A stretch of 64,000 nt of DNA from JAISGQ01 sp045604965 (GTDB lineage: Bacteria; Bacillota; Clostridia; Oscillospirales; Acutalibacteraceae), in assembly GCA_045604965.1 (NCBI GenBank), contig JAZUPB010000022.1, positions 1 through 64,000 of the forward strand, in the 5' to 3' direction. This document shows, one piece after another, positions 1 through 7,954 of this stretch; within the stretch, counting starts at the first letter, position 1, and every line of letters begins with the position of its first letter. The translations under genes were made by a program, and so were the position numbers. The notes beneath the pieces are model-generated. The model searched no databases. It saw only the letters and a program-made list of their open reading frames with translations, and was not told where the DNA came from.

Positions 1-153
1 GCCTACAATGATACTTCCGTCCAGCCACAGACTCAAGCAATGGGGACGGCCCGTTCAGAACGAGGGGGAGGTGGGATAACCTATGACCGTACTAACCGAT
101 ACGGGTTTGAGATGTTCCCTGCGTCAGGGGTACGGGCGGTAAATATGACGTGA
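1..153 (+). CDS. C-terminal fragment of an unidentified protein
   Basis: The frame beginning at base 1 is open for 50 codons and ends at a TGA (151-153), so this is the last part of a gene that starts before the window. The visible peptide is Gly/Arg/Tyr-rich and ends with GVRAVNMT. I do not recognise the family. It lies in the same orientation as, and upstream of, a large serine recombinase, so it is probably the last cargo gene of the same mobile element. It could also be a short random open frame, since only 150 bases are visible. Confidence 0.4.
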   Translation, partial: AYNDTSVQPQTQAMGTARSERGGGGITYDRTNRYGFEMFPASGVRAVNMT

Positions 154-173
154 AGAATTGACATTAGAATCCG

Positions 174-234
174 TACGGCAAACTGTGCTCATATAAGTCG
201 AAATGACTTGCCGAAAATTACACGGTTTGCCGTA
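174..234 (+). promoter_or_regulatory. Long inverted repeat upstream of the 60-aa gene
   Basis: TACGGCAAACTGTG (174-187) is matched by CACGGTTTGCCGTA (221-234), 13 of 14 positions pairing. The loop holds a second small hairpin, AAGTC (195-199) with GACTT (205-209). It sits between the fragment at the left edge and the small gene starting at 275. It may be a terminator of the upstream gene, a leader structure, or a recombinase/regulator binding site. It lacks a clear T-run immediately after the stem. Confidence 0.5.
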
Positions 235-274
235 TCATTTTAATGTTGATTATATATAAAGGGGAATCGATAAT

Positions 275-457
275 ATGAAGAACAACAAAATTGAACTTAT
301 AAGCGTTAAACTGATGGGGGATAGGACGACTGTATCTGAATATGCTGTCAGCGAAAACCTTTCGGTAGTTGTTACTGGCAATTTCAAAGGTGTTCCTTTC
401 AAGGAGGCAATTTACCCTGCACTGTTATCAGCGATGAAGAGGATAAAAGAAAAATAA
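275..457 (+). CDS. 60-aa hypothetical protein next to the recombinase
   Basis: This is a small basic protein of 60 residues with a good ribosome site (AAAGGGG about 8 bases before the ATG). It has no membrane segment and no recognisable motif; the C-terminus is Lys-rich (MKRIKEK). It ends 91 bases before the recombinase start and is in the same direction, so they are likely co-transcribed. Small proteins in this position of serine-recombinase elements are sometimes excision or copy-control accessory proteins, but nothing in the sequence shows that here. Function unknown. Confidence 0.6.
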   Translation: MKNNKIELISVKLMGDRTTVSEYAVSENLSVVVTGNFKGVPFKEAIYPALLSAMKRIKEK

Positions 458-548
458 TTTACACATTTGACTTTACGGGCGGATAATGTCACAATCTCAA
501 GTGACAGAAAATACCGCATTCCGTAAATCAAAGGAGGACAGCATTACA

Positions 549-2183
549 ATGCGGAAAGATAAATTTAATGTCGGTATTTATGCAAGATTGTCACGAGATG
601 ACAACAACGGAAACCTTGAAAGCATGAGTATAGCAAATCAGCGTCAGATACTAACAGATTACGTCACTGAAAAAGGATGGAATCTCGTGGAGTGTTACGT
701 TGATGACGGCTACTCAGGTACAAACTTTGACAGACCAGATTTCAAGCGACTTCTGAGAGACATAGAGCGTGGACGTATTAACTGTGTTATTACAAAGGAT
801 TTATCAAGACTTGGACGCAATTACGCTATGACCGGTTATTACACTGATGAATACTTTCCCGATCACTTCGTGCGCTATATAGCGATCAACGATGGCGTTG
901 ATACAATGGGTGCCAACAATGATTTCGCAGCTTTTCACAATGTTATAAATGAATTTTATCCTCGTGAAATTTCAAAAAAGGTGCGGCAGGTAAAACGTAC
1001 AAACGCAGAAAAAGGTTTGTTTATGGGAGGCAGAGCTACCTATGGCTACAAAAAGTCTCCTCAGGATAAACATAAGCTCATTATTGACGAGGACGCTTCA
1101 CAAACTGTTGTGAGAGTATTTGAGCTGTATATCAAGGGATACAGTGTGCGTCAGATTGCTGAGAAGTTCAATGCAGAAGGCATTATTTGTCCATCGCTCT
1201 ATTATTATCATAGCAACGGACAACAGCCGCCTAAATCACTTGAACACTATAAATGGGGAGCAGCAACAATAACAGCGATGCTTACCAATCAGGTGTATTT
1301 AGGGAATCTTGTGCAAGGATGTCGGGAGGTTGTTTCCTTTAAAACCAAGAAAAGACGTGTGATTCCACAAGAAGAATGGATAATCGTTGAAGGAACTCAT
1401 GAGCCGATTATTGATAAAGAACTGTGGGACAAAGCTCAGAAGGTTAAGGAAAATCATATCAGAGTTAAGACGCCCAGAAATCGTGAAATTCCTGTTTTTG
1501 CAGGACTTGTCCGATGTGCTGACTGCGGTTCATCTATGGCGGCGAGCTTGCGTGGCACGGCAGGAAAAGAACAGATTACATACAGATGTGTGCGCTATGT
1601 AAATAACGGCAAAGGCACCTGCTCGTCTCATAACATAATGGAAAAGGTTCTTTTGCAGGTTGTTATGAATGATATACACGCTTACGGAAGACTTACGAAG
1701 GATGAACGTGAGGAGCTCGTAAGACGTGCAGTTGATGTGGTAGGTACGGAAGTCGAAAGAAAGCGTGATGATGCCTGCAAGACTCTTGCACAGATCGAAA
1801 AGCGCATTGATGAAATCAACTCAGCAGTCAAAGCTCTTTATTCGGACAGAGTTAACGGTAAAATGCCTGAAAGCTTCTTTTATAGCCTGATGACCGATTA
1901 TGAAAATGAGCTTAGTTTGGCAGAAAAGAAAAAAGCCGAGCTGCAGGCTGAGATTCAGCGTGAGCACGACCAGGATAATGAGGTTGCTGCATGGATGAAT
2001 ATGATGAAGAGATTTCTGAGGATAAAACATCTGACTCATGATATGGCTCTTGATCTGATTGATTCCATTGTTGTGTCGGAAATCAAAAAGGTAAAAGGGA
2101 AGAGGACACAGGAAGTTACTATCAACTACAAGTTTGTAGGTAATCTCGGCTCGCTTCTAGACAAAACAAAAGATGCTGCATAA
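549..2183 (+). CDS. Large serine recombinase (TndX/TnpX-type site-specific integrase)
   Basis: Catalyses integration and excision of the element by double-strand cleavage with a serine nucleophile. The N-terminal resolvase domain (about residues 6-150) carries YARLSRDD with the probable catalytic Ser15 and the conserved DLSRLGRNY stretch. A recombinase domain follows (about 165-300, including RGRATYGYKK-like and ITAMLTNQVYLGNL segments), then a zinc ribbon beginning at LVRCADCG with further Cys residues downstream (RCVRY, GTCSSH), then a coiled-coil C-terminal segment. The start is placed at 549 rather than at the in-frame ATG at 486 because AAGGAGG (531-537) lies 11 bases before it. Length (544 aa) is normal for the large serine family. 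It reads toward tRNA-Ser. Confidence 0.93.
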   Translation: MRKDKFNVGIYARLSRDDNNGNLESMSIANQRQILTDYVTEKGWNLVECYVDDGYSGTNFDRPDFKRLLRDIERGRINCVITKDLSRLGRNYAMTGYYTDEYFPDHFVRYIAINDGVDTMGANNDFAAFHNVINEFYPREISKKVRQVKRTNAEKGLFMGGRATYGYKKSPQDKHKLIIDEDASQTVVRVFELYIKGYSVRQIAEKFNAEGIICPSLYYYHSNGQQPPKSLEHYKWGAATITAMLTNQVYLGNLVQGCREVVSFKTKKRRVIPQEEWIIVEGTHEPIIDKELWDKAQKVKENHIRVKTPRNREIPVFAGLVRCADCGSSMAASLRGTAGKEQITYRCVRYVNNGKGTCSSHNIMEKVLLQVVMNDIHAYGRLTKDEREELVRRAVDVVGTEVERKRDDACKTLAQIEKRIDEINSAVKALYSDRVNGKMPESFFYSLMTDYENELSLAEKKKAELQAEIQREHDQDNEVAAWMNMMKRFLRIKHLTHDMALDLIDSIVVSEIKKVKGKRTQEVTINYKFVGNLGSLLDKTKDAA

Positions 2184-2250
2184 GCAAAGCTTACACAGCA
2201 TCTTCCGTCTTAAAAAGACTATTTCTCTCTTACACACAAAATAGTCTTTT
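2171..2250 (+). terminator. Two hairpins closing the recombinase gene
   Basis: AGATGCTG (2171-2178) pairs with CAGCATCT (2196-2203), spanning the recombinase stop codon. A second stem pairs AAAAGACTATTT (2213-2224) with AAATAGTCTTTT (2239-2250). The second ends in a T-run and is the likelier terminator; it reads in both directions, so it may also stop transcription leaving the tRNA gene. Confidence 0.6.
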
Positions 2251-2254
2251 GCTC

Positions 2255-2344
2255 TGGCGGAGAAGGAGGGATTTGAACCCTCGCGCCAGTTACCCAGCCT
2301 ACTCCCTTAGCAGGGGAGCCCCTTCACCACTTGGGTACTTCTCC
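2255..2344 (-). tRNA. tRNA-Ser (GCU)
   Basis: On the minus strand a 90-base class II tRNA begins GGAGAAG (2344-2338) and closes with CTTCTCC (2265-2259), discriminator G and an encoded CCA (2257-2255). The T-arm GGTTCAAATCC is present, the anticodon loop reads CTGCTAA with anticodon GCT, and a long variable arm typical of tRNA-Ser follows. It decodes AGC/AGU. Its 3' end faces the mobile element. Confidence 0.95.
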
Positions 2345-2415
2345 GTAGTGAACGATAAGAATTATAACACCGAAGTATCTGCAAGTCAAGCATAAATTGC
2401 AGGATATTTAAAAAA

Positions 2416-2446
2416 TGTTGTGGGCGGGATTTCCGCCCACAAAACA
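2416..2446 (-). terminator. Terminator of the yqfC-yqfD-phoH-ybeY operon
   Basis: TTGTGGGCGG (2418-2427) pairs perfectly with CCGCCCACAA (2433-2442). Read on the minus strand it follows the ybeY stop and is followed by ATTTTTTAAA, a standard intrinsic terminator. Confidence 0.85.
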
Positions 2447-2455
2447 TATTAAAAA

Positions 2456-2953
2456 TTACTCAGTAGCGTAACTTTCATCTCTGGGGAGACCGAGCATAAT
2501 CATAACAGTTTCCTCTTTTTCTCGCATATGTACGGCATCCAAGCCGCCCTGCTCGTGGTCGTAGCCGAGAAGATGGAGCATAGAGTGGGCAGTGAGATAG
2601 CCCATTTCACGCTGGAAAGAATGGCCGAAGCGCTCTGCCTGCTCTACAGCGCGAGGGACACAGATAATAATATCGCCAAGCTGCTGAGCTCCGGTATCGG
2701 GATCTACATCCCATTTTCCGTTTTCGCCAAGGGGGAAGGAAAGCACATCGGTAACGGAATCGATATTTCGATGCTCTCTGTTGATTTCCTGAATTCTATC
2801 GTTATCAACAAATGTAACGCTGACATCCGCAGGCCCCTCGAAATTTTCAAGCTTAAGAACAGCATTGCAGCATCTGCGAATAAGCAGACGGATACCTGTG
2901 GGTATTTTAACAGCCTTCTGGTCGTTTGTGATATAAACTCTGATCTTATCCAT
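2456..2953 (-). CDS. ybeY: Endoribonuclease YbeY (rRNA maturation factor)
   Basis: Metal-dependent single-strand endoribonuclease that acts in 16S rRNA 3' end maturation and ribosome quality control in the cytosol. The family zinc site H-x3-H-x5-H is present as H123, H127 and H133 in AHSMLHLLGYDHE, and the upstream TDVLSFP motif (about 68-74) is intact. The length of 165 aa is normal. The ATG at 2953 has GGAGG seven bases upstream. It is the last gene of the operon, 23 bases downstream of phoH, the order found across Firmicutes. Confidence 0.97.
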   Translation of the reverse strand: MDKIRVYITNDQKAVKIPTGIRLLIRRCCNAVLKLENFEGPADVSVTFVDNDRIQEINREHRNIDSVTDVLSFPLGENGKWDVDPDTGAQQLGDIIICVPRAVEQAERFGHSFQREMGYLTAHSMLHLLGYDHEQGGLDAVHMREKEETVMIMLGLPRDESYATE

Positions 2954-2976
2954 TTTTCTACCTCCGTTAAATTGTG

Positions 2977-3942
2977 CTATCTCTTAGCGTTCAACGAATC
3001 AGCCTTTTCATAGGCCTTTATTATATCCTGAACGAGTCTGTGGCGTACAACGTCACGCTCGTCGAGCTTAACGATTCCGATATCGTCTATTCCCTTAAGA
3101 ATACGGGCAACCTCAAGAAGACCTGACTTTTTGCCGTCGGGAAGGTCGATCTGTGATGAGTCGCCGTTTACGATCATTTTTGAATTGAAGCCCAGTCTTG
3201 TGAGGAACATCTTCATCTGTTCACGGGAAGTATTCTGAGCCTCGTCGAGAATGATAAAGCTGTCATCCAGCGTGCGGCCGCGCATATAGGCGAGAGGAGC
3301 GACCTCAATTACTCCGCGCTCCTGATATCGTGCAAAAGCCTCCGCGCCGAGCATTTCAAAAAGAGCGTCATAAAGAGGGCGCAGATAAGGATCTATTTTC
3401 TGCTGGAGATCGCCGGGGAGGAAACCGAGCTTTTCGCCTGCCTCAACAGCAGGTCTTGTGAGAATTATCCTGCTTATGCTGCCAGCCCTGAAAGCGGCGA
3501 CAGCCATAGCGACGGCAAGGTAGGTTTTACCTGTACCTGCAGGACCAACTCCGATGGTGATCGTGTTTTTCTCTATTGTTTCAACATACTTGCTCTGTCC
3601 GAGGGTTTTGGGCTTTACTGGTTTTCCTTTGGTGGTTATGCATATGCATTCACGGATCATAGACTCCATTTTGTCGTCTGTACCGTCCTTGACCATCTGA
3701 ATGCAGTATCGCACACTCTGTTCTGAAAGAGCCTCTCCGCGGTTGATCATCATAAGCAGAGTGTTGATTGCTCTGACCGCTCTTGAGGTGTCGTCGGGGT
3801 CGCCGGAGACTTTCAGCTCCGTACCTCGGCATATTATAGTGACATTAAATTCCTTTTCTATTATTCGAACATTCTCATCGAAACTGCCGAACAGTCCGAT
3901 TGCGTGCTCCATCCGTTCAAAATTGACAATTTGCTCGTACAT
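2977..3942 (-). CDS. phoH: PhoH family ATPase
   Basis: Cytosolic RNA-associated P-loop ATPase of the PhoH/PhoL family, thought to work with YbeY in RNA metabolism. Residues 133-140 form the Walker A loop GPAGTGKT and the segment FIILDEAQN is Walker B; the long TRPAVEAGEKLGFLPGD stretch is diagnostic of the family. An N-terminal KH-like region (about 25-65) precedes the ATPase. The length (321 aa) is typical. It starts at an ATG with GAGGT 11 bases upstream and is separated from yqfD by 142 bases, so an internal promoter is possible. Confidence 0.97.
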   Translation of the reverse strand: MYEQIVNFERMEHAIGLFGSFDENVRIIEKEFNVTIICRGTELKVSGDPDDTSRAVRAINTLLMMINRGEALSEQSVRYCIQMVKDGTDDKMESMIRECICITTKGKPVKPKTLGQSKYVETIEKNTITIGVGPAGTGKTYLAVAMAVAAFRAGSISRIILTRPAVEAGEKLGFLPGDLQQKIDPYLRPLYDALFEMLGAEAFARYQERGVIEVAPLAYMRGRTLDDSFIILDEAQNTSREQMKMFLTRLGFNSKMIVNGDSSQIDLPDGKKSGLLEVARILKGIDDIGIVKLDERDVVRHRLVQDIIKAYEKADSLNAKR

Positions 3943-4084
3943 CTATGGCATTACCTCTGAAAATATATTGTTGCAGTGAAGAACACACTGAAACACGCCG
4001 AACCAAAGAACGGCGTACTTATATTTATAATTTGTGTCATTATAACATAAATATATTCAAAAGTCACTACCTTTTTATAATTTT

Positions 4085-5257
4085 TTAATCAAATAATATA
4101 ATTTCTTCAACTGCGATGTTCTGGTGAACGGTGAAATCAACAGTGACAGTAACGCTTGTTTTGCTTCTTTCGACATTCTCTGTCCTTGATATGATTTCAA
4201 TGTCGCCCAACTCTTTTATGCGCTTATCGATATTCTCCAAAGCTCTGCTTACAGCATCGCGCTCTGAAATAATATGAGTCATTTCGGCTGTTTCCACCCA
4301 GTATTCCTCGACATAGGTTACAGGAAGCTCACGGGAGCCTATTTTAAGGGAAGATTGAGTGCGCGATTTTACGAACTGACCTTCAGGTTCGTGGCCAATA
4401 TACAACGGAAGCTCTATTCCAAAAAGTATAAGTCTTCGAACAGTTAAGCTTCTGCCTGTGGTCAGGGGCTCGGTCTGTTCGAATGGAACAGTTTCCGTAA
4501 AGCGGTAATCGGTGCGAGCAGTAACGGTACCCATAGCGTGAACGAGTGAAACCGAACCCATAGCATCGTCCACAACTCCGCTGATAAGAAGATCGCCGGG
4601 TGCCACTACATCACCCTTCTGAACCTCAACAAAACCGCGCTGAGGATTGATATCCACAACAACACCGCCCTTTGAGGCGACAAGATTGCAGGGCTTATCG
4701 AGAGCGGGTTTTTCGGGGAAGTCCTCATATTCTCGTATATCCACAAAAAGTCTGCTTCCGAATATGTTGACAGAAGCCCAGGACAGCTCGCTGACATTTG
4801 CCTCAAGAAGATTTGAAAGAGCCTCGCCATCGAGAGATGAGCGCAGACGTCCGGGATGTATTCCGGCTTCGTAGGAAGCAGATTGAAGTTTTGCAGTCAG
4901 CTCCTCATCTGCTTCGGGAAATTCCACTATCCATATAAAGTTTGACATAGTCCATATAGTAAGACAAAAGCAAATAAAACCCAGAGCAAAACCTACTCTG
5001 TGTCTGTAGGGAAGAAGAGCAAAGGGCAGCCCGTGCTTTGAGAGAAGCCGTATGTTCATGTGGGTTTTTCTTGCGGCAGAACGAAGCAGCTTGTAGCGGT
5101 TTGCGACAACACTGGCGGTAAATCCATCTTCATCACATTTGATATCCCACAGAGCGGCATTGCTGCGCATTGCAAGATTGATGAATCGCTCAGGAAACGG
5201 CCCCTGAGCCGAAAAGCGCACACTGCCGCAGAGAAAACGCAGGAGCGTGTATTTCAT
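4085..5257 (-). CDS. yqfD: Sporulation protein YqfD
   Basis: Membrane protein of the YqfD/SpoIV family, needed for efficient sporulation in Bacillus through an unknown mechanism. The N-terminal region carries the family-like GSVRF..GPFPERFINLAM segment; a single membrane segment lies near residues 85-110 (GFALGFICFCLTIWTMSNFIW) followed by a large extracytoplasmic region. An ATG at 5269 is also in frame, but 5257 gives the family-like start MKYTLLRFL and a GGTGA ribosome site at proper spacing. It lies 93 bases after yqfC and before phoH, the conserved order. Confidence 0.93.
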   Translation of the reverse strand: MKYTLLRFLCGSVRFSAQGPFPERFINLAMRSNAALWDIKCDEDGFTASVVANRYKLLRSAARKTHMNIRLLSKHGLPFALLPYRHRVGFALGFICFCLTIWTMSNFIWIVEFPEADEELTAKLQSASYEAGIHPGRLRSSLDGEALSNLLEANVSELSWASVNIFGSRLFVDIREYEDFPEKPALDKPCNLVASKGGVVVDINPQRGFVEVQKGDVVAPGDLLISGVVDDAMGSVSLVHAMGTVTARTDYRFTETVPFEQTEPLTTGRSLTVRRLILFGIELPLYIGHEPEGQFVKSRTQSSLKIGSRELPVTYVEEYWVETAEMTHIISERDAVSRALENIDKRIKELGDIEIISRTENVERSKTSVTVTVDFTVHQNIAVEEIILFD

Positions 5258-5350
5258 AAGAATCACCATAGCCTTTCCGGCTACAAGGGGGTTATGACTG
5301 TCACGTTATATCCCTGCGGTAGCCGCACAGGGTGTGACGACGGTAATCTG

Positions 5351-5632
5351 TTATGAATATTCCACTGATGAGATACGCCCGATAATTACTATCATCTGAG
5401 TAAACATATTGCGGACAGTGAGGTCGCTGCCGTGAACGGTAACGGACTGCCGTCCGACACTGACCTGTATTTTCGTATCGGAATATTCAATAATACCTCT
5501 GCTGCCTTCGATAAGCACCTCGCGGCCGCTGTTAATTTCTATATGACTATCGTGACCGCGCAGGGCAAGTGACAGCGATCGCATACGTGAACGAACAGTC
5601 TGTTTTTCATTCTCCGAACGTCTGCTGTTCAT
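5351..5632 (-). CDS. yqfC: Sporulation protein YqfC
   Basis: Small (93 aa) YabP/YqfC-family protein, first gene of the minus-strand operon. The region around GREVLIEGSRGIIEYSDTK and the later SVTVHGSDL match the beta-rich YabP fold. It is expressed under mother-cell control in Bacillus; its molecular role is not known. The ATG at 5632 is chosen over an in-frame GTG 15 bases upstream because GGAGGCG lies at normal spacing before it. It diverges from ylbJ with 85 bases between starts. Confidence 0.93.
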   Translation of the reverse strand: MNSRRSENEKQTVRSRMRSLSLALRGHDSHIEINSGREVLIEGSRGIIEYSDTKIQVSVGRQSVTVHGSDLTVRNMFTQMIVIIGRISSVEYS

Positions 5633-5717
5633 AAATATCGCCTCCACAGGATGGGTATATGACGCTTAATAATATGCATCAGGACGGCATAACTATTACA
5701 AAACGGGAGGCGATGGA

Positions 5718-6785
5718 ATGAAATATGTATTTGTAAGTGTTCTGTTTGTTCTTACAGCGGTGTTTCCGTCGGCTGCAGCCGACGGAGTGAAAAAGGGATT
5801 GGAGCTTTGTCTGTCGATGGTTATACCGTCATTGTTTCCGCTTATGTTTGCATCTCTTTTGCTTATAAGAACAGGAATTGCCGATAAGCTGTCACGGGGT
5901 TTGTCAAGGCCTGCCGCACTGCTTTTCAGAATACCCGAAAATACAGGTTTTGTGCTGTTTGCGGCTATGTGCGGCGGATATCCTGCAGGAGCTGCAGCGG
6001 TTAAGGAGCTTTATCTACAAGGTACGATAAGTGCAAAACAGGCAGAAAGAATGTCATATTTTACAGTTTCTGCAGGTCCTGCCTTCGTGCTTGGTGCGGT
6101 GGGTGCAGGAATATACAGAAGCTCGGCGGCAGGCTTCCTGCTGTTGGCGGTGCTCTGCATATCTGTAATAGCGGTAGGGGTGATAATGAGCCTATTTTCA
6201 AAAAAGGAATACACAGATGTAACATTAAAAAATGAAAAACAAAATCAGAATGCCTTTGTCACCTCTGCAAGAGACTCGGCAGGCACACTTCTTTCCGTGT
6301 GCATATTTGTGGTTCTGTTTGCTTACCTGTTCGCTCTCATCAGAGCCATAGGTATCGATAAGCTTACGGAGAAGCTGTTTCTTATGCTTGGCTTTTCCGA
6401 AAACACGTCCCGTGCGATACTGCCGTGTATCCTTGAGGTAAGCGGAGGGTGTGTCGCTGCATCAGAGGCAGGTTTTCCGCTTGTGGCATTTGCTCTGGGC
6501 TTCGGGGGGCTTTCGGTGCATTTTCAGATTTTTTCCGTGCTGGACGGTATACCGATAAATAAAATAAAGTTTATTTTTATAAGGCTTGTACAGGGTGTTA
6601 TATGTGCGCTTTTGACGTATGTTTTGATGCCTTGTCTGCCCGAATCGGCAGTGCAGACCCTTTCGGTCGGTGTACAAATAAATGCTATGCCGACGGTGTC
6701 AGGGTCAGGGTGTCTTGTAGTAATGTGTCTGATGGCGGTGATGTGTTTGCCAAAAGCCTTGACAAAAAGGGCGAAAGAGGTATAA
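5718..6785 (+). CDS. ylbJ: Sporulation integral membrane protein YlbJ
   Basis: Polytopic membrane protein (355 aa, eight or more hydrophobic segments) with the nucleoside-transporter-like gate motifs LCLSMVIPSLFPLMF (about 33-47), CGGYPAGA (about 83-90) and the repeated second half EVSGGCVAASEAGFPLVAFALGFGG. YlbJ is needed for spore cortex formation in Bacillus. An inside-positive first helix starts at the ATG, with GGGAGG nine bases upstream. It diverges from yqfC and may share control with it. A substrate is not known. Confidence 0.9.
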   Translation: MKYVFVSVLFVLTAVFPSAAADGVKKGLELCLSMVIPSLFPLMFASLLLIRTGIADKLSRGLSRPAALLFRIPENTGFVLFAAMCGGYPAGAAAVKELYLQGTISAKQAERMSYFTVSAGPAFVLGAVGAGIYRSSAAGFLLLAVLCISVIAVGVIMSLFSKKEYTDVTLKNEKQNQNAFVTSARDSAGTLLSVCIFVVLFAYLFALIRAIGIDKLTEKLFLMLGFSENTSRAILPCILEVSGGCVAASEAGFPLVAFALGFGGLSVHFQIFSVLDGIPINKIKFIFIRLVQGVICALLTYVLMPCLPESAVQTLSVGVQINAMPTVSGSGCLVVMCLMAVMCLPKALTKRAKEV

Positions 6786-6819
6786 AATTATGAAAAAATC
6801 AAGGAAATAAGATGATATA

Positions 6820-7029
6820 ATGGCTAAGTATTTGTTTAGCAAGAAAATTGCACCTGCCTGTAAGTACTGCTTTTTTGTCAGCGGAGAAAAGGGGAATCTG
6901 CAGTGCGGTAAAAAGGGCAGAGTGGCAGACAATGACAAGTGTATGCGTTTTAAATATGATCCGACCCTTCGCGAGCCGGAGCTTCCGCCTCTGCCTGCGG
7001 TACATTCTGCGGAAGAATTCAAACTGTGA
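6820..7029 (+). CDS. Small four-Cys protein, probably metal-binding
   Basis: A 69-aa soluble protein with the pattern C-x2-C (CKYC, 14-17), CG (29-30) and C (41), followed by MRFKYDPTLREPELP. Four spaced cysteines in so short a protein suggest a zinc or iron-sulfur knuckle. I recognise it only as a small conserved Clostridia type without a named function. It starts 34 bases after ylbJ and ends 13 bases before metF, so it is in the same transcript. It may be linked to the methionine genes or simply be a neighbour. Confidence 0.75.
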   Translation: MAKYLFSKKIAPACKYCFFVSGEKGNLQCGKKGRVADNDKCMRFKYDPTLREPELPPLPAVHSAEEFKL

Positions 7030-7042
7030 GGAATGATATAAA

Positions 7043-7903
7043 ATGAGAATACCGGAATTGTATAAGAACAAGAAAACAGTCTTTTCTTTGGAGATATTTC
7101 CTCCGAAAAAGACAACCGGCATAGAGAAGATTTATGCTGCGATAGATGCTCTCAGCGTCATACCTGCAGATTATATTTCCGTTACATATCGTGCAGGAAG
7201 CGAAAATAACCACAATTTTACCTGTGACATTGCAAAGCATATAAAGCAGACCTATGGCACAGAGCCTCTGGCTCATTTTGCCTGCGTGAATTCCACCAGG
7301 GAACAGGTAAATACCGTTATTCGAGAGCTCAAGGAAAACGGAATCGAAAATGTTCTGGCATTAAGAGGTGATATAAACCCCAATGTGCCGCCGGTGAACG
7401 ATTTTCATCACGCAGATGAGCTTGCAAGAGAGATAAAGCATTCCTCCGATATGGCTATTCTCGGTGCCTGCCATCCTGAGGGACACTGTGATGCACCTGA
7501 TCTTGATGCAGATATCGAAAATCTCAAGTATAAAATCGGAGCAGGTGTTGAGGGCCTTATTTCACAGCTCTTCTTTGACAATGACAAATTCTATTATTTT
7601 ATGGATAAGCTTCGCGCAAAGGGTATAAACACACCTGTAAGTGCAGGTATTATGCCCATAGTCAGTACCCGTCTTATTGAGCAGACGGTCACACTCAGCA
7701 GTGCAAGCGTACCTCACGAATTTTCAAAGCTGCTGACACTTTATGAAAGTGATCCTTCTGCACTTTTCGATGCGGGGATCGATTATGCGTCAAAGCAGAT
7801 CATAGATCTTATCGAAAATGGCGTGCAAGGAATTCACCTTTACACTATGAACAATCCTGAGGTAGCAAAGAGAATTTACGAAAACATAAAGCACTGCCTG
7901 TGA
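7043..7903 (+). CDS. metF: 5,10-methylenetetrahydrofolate reductase
   Basis: FAD-dependent TIM-barrel enzyme that reduces methylene-THF to methyl-THF, the methyl donor for MetH encoded just downstream. The N-terminal SLEIFPPKK (about 15-23) contains the catalytic Glu, and LALRGD, GACHPEGH and ISQLFFDN are family motifs in the right order. The length of 286 aa is that of bacterial MetF. It starts with ATG 13 bases after the small Cys-rich gene; metF, the reactivation-domain gene and metH form one unit. No S-box or other SAM riboswitch is visible upstream of the unit. Confidence 0.97.
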   Translation: MRIPELYKNKKTVFSLEIFPPKKTTGIEKIYAAIDALSVIPADYISVTYRAGSENNHNFTCDIAKHIKQTYGTEPLAHFACVNSTREQVNTVIRELKENGIENVLALRGDINPNVPPVNDFHHADELAREIKHSSDMAILGACHPEGHCDAPDLDADIENLKYKIGAGVEGLISQLFFDNDKFYYFMDKLRAKGINTPVSAGIMPIVSTRLIEQTVTLSSASVPHEFSKLLTLYESDPSALFDAGIDYASKQIIDLIENGVQGIHLYTMNNPEVAKRIYENIKHCL

Positions 7904-7954
7904 TAACGGTGTTGTTGCAAAAACTGTGATTTTATTCGTCAGGGGAAGGTACAT

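Larger units (their letters stand above)
1..2254. mobile_element. Right end of an integrated element carrying a large serine recombinase
   Basis: A large serine recombinase gene preceded by a small orphan gene, followed at once by two hairpins and then a tRNA gene and a core housekeeping operon (yqfC-yqfD-phoH-ybeY), is the usual layout of the integrase end of a Tn5397/Tn4451-like conjugative or mobilisable element. The left end is outside the window, so neither att site can be confirmed. The right boundary is placed between the recombinase stop (2183) and the tRNA 3' end (2255); this is inference from gene content, not from a seen direct repeat. Confidence 0.5.

Noticed and set aside
5650..7042. 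SAM riboswitch upstream of the methionine genes
   Set aside because: No S-box core motifs were seen between ylbJ and metF or upstream of ylbJ.
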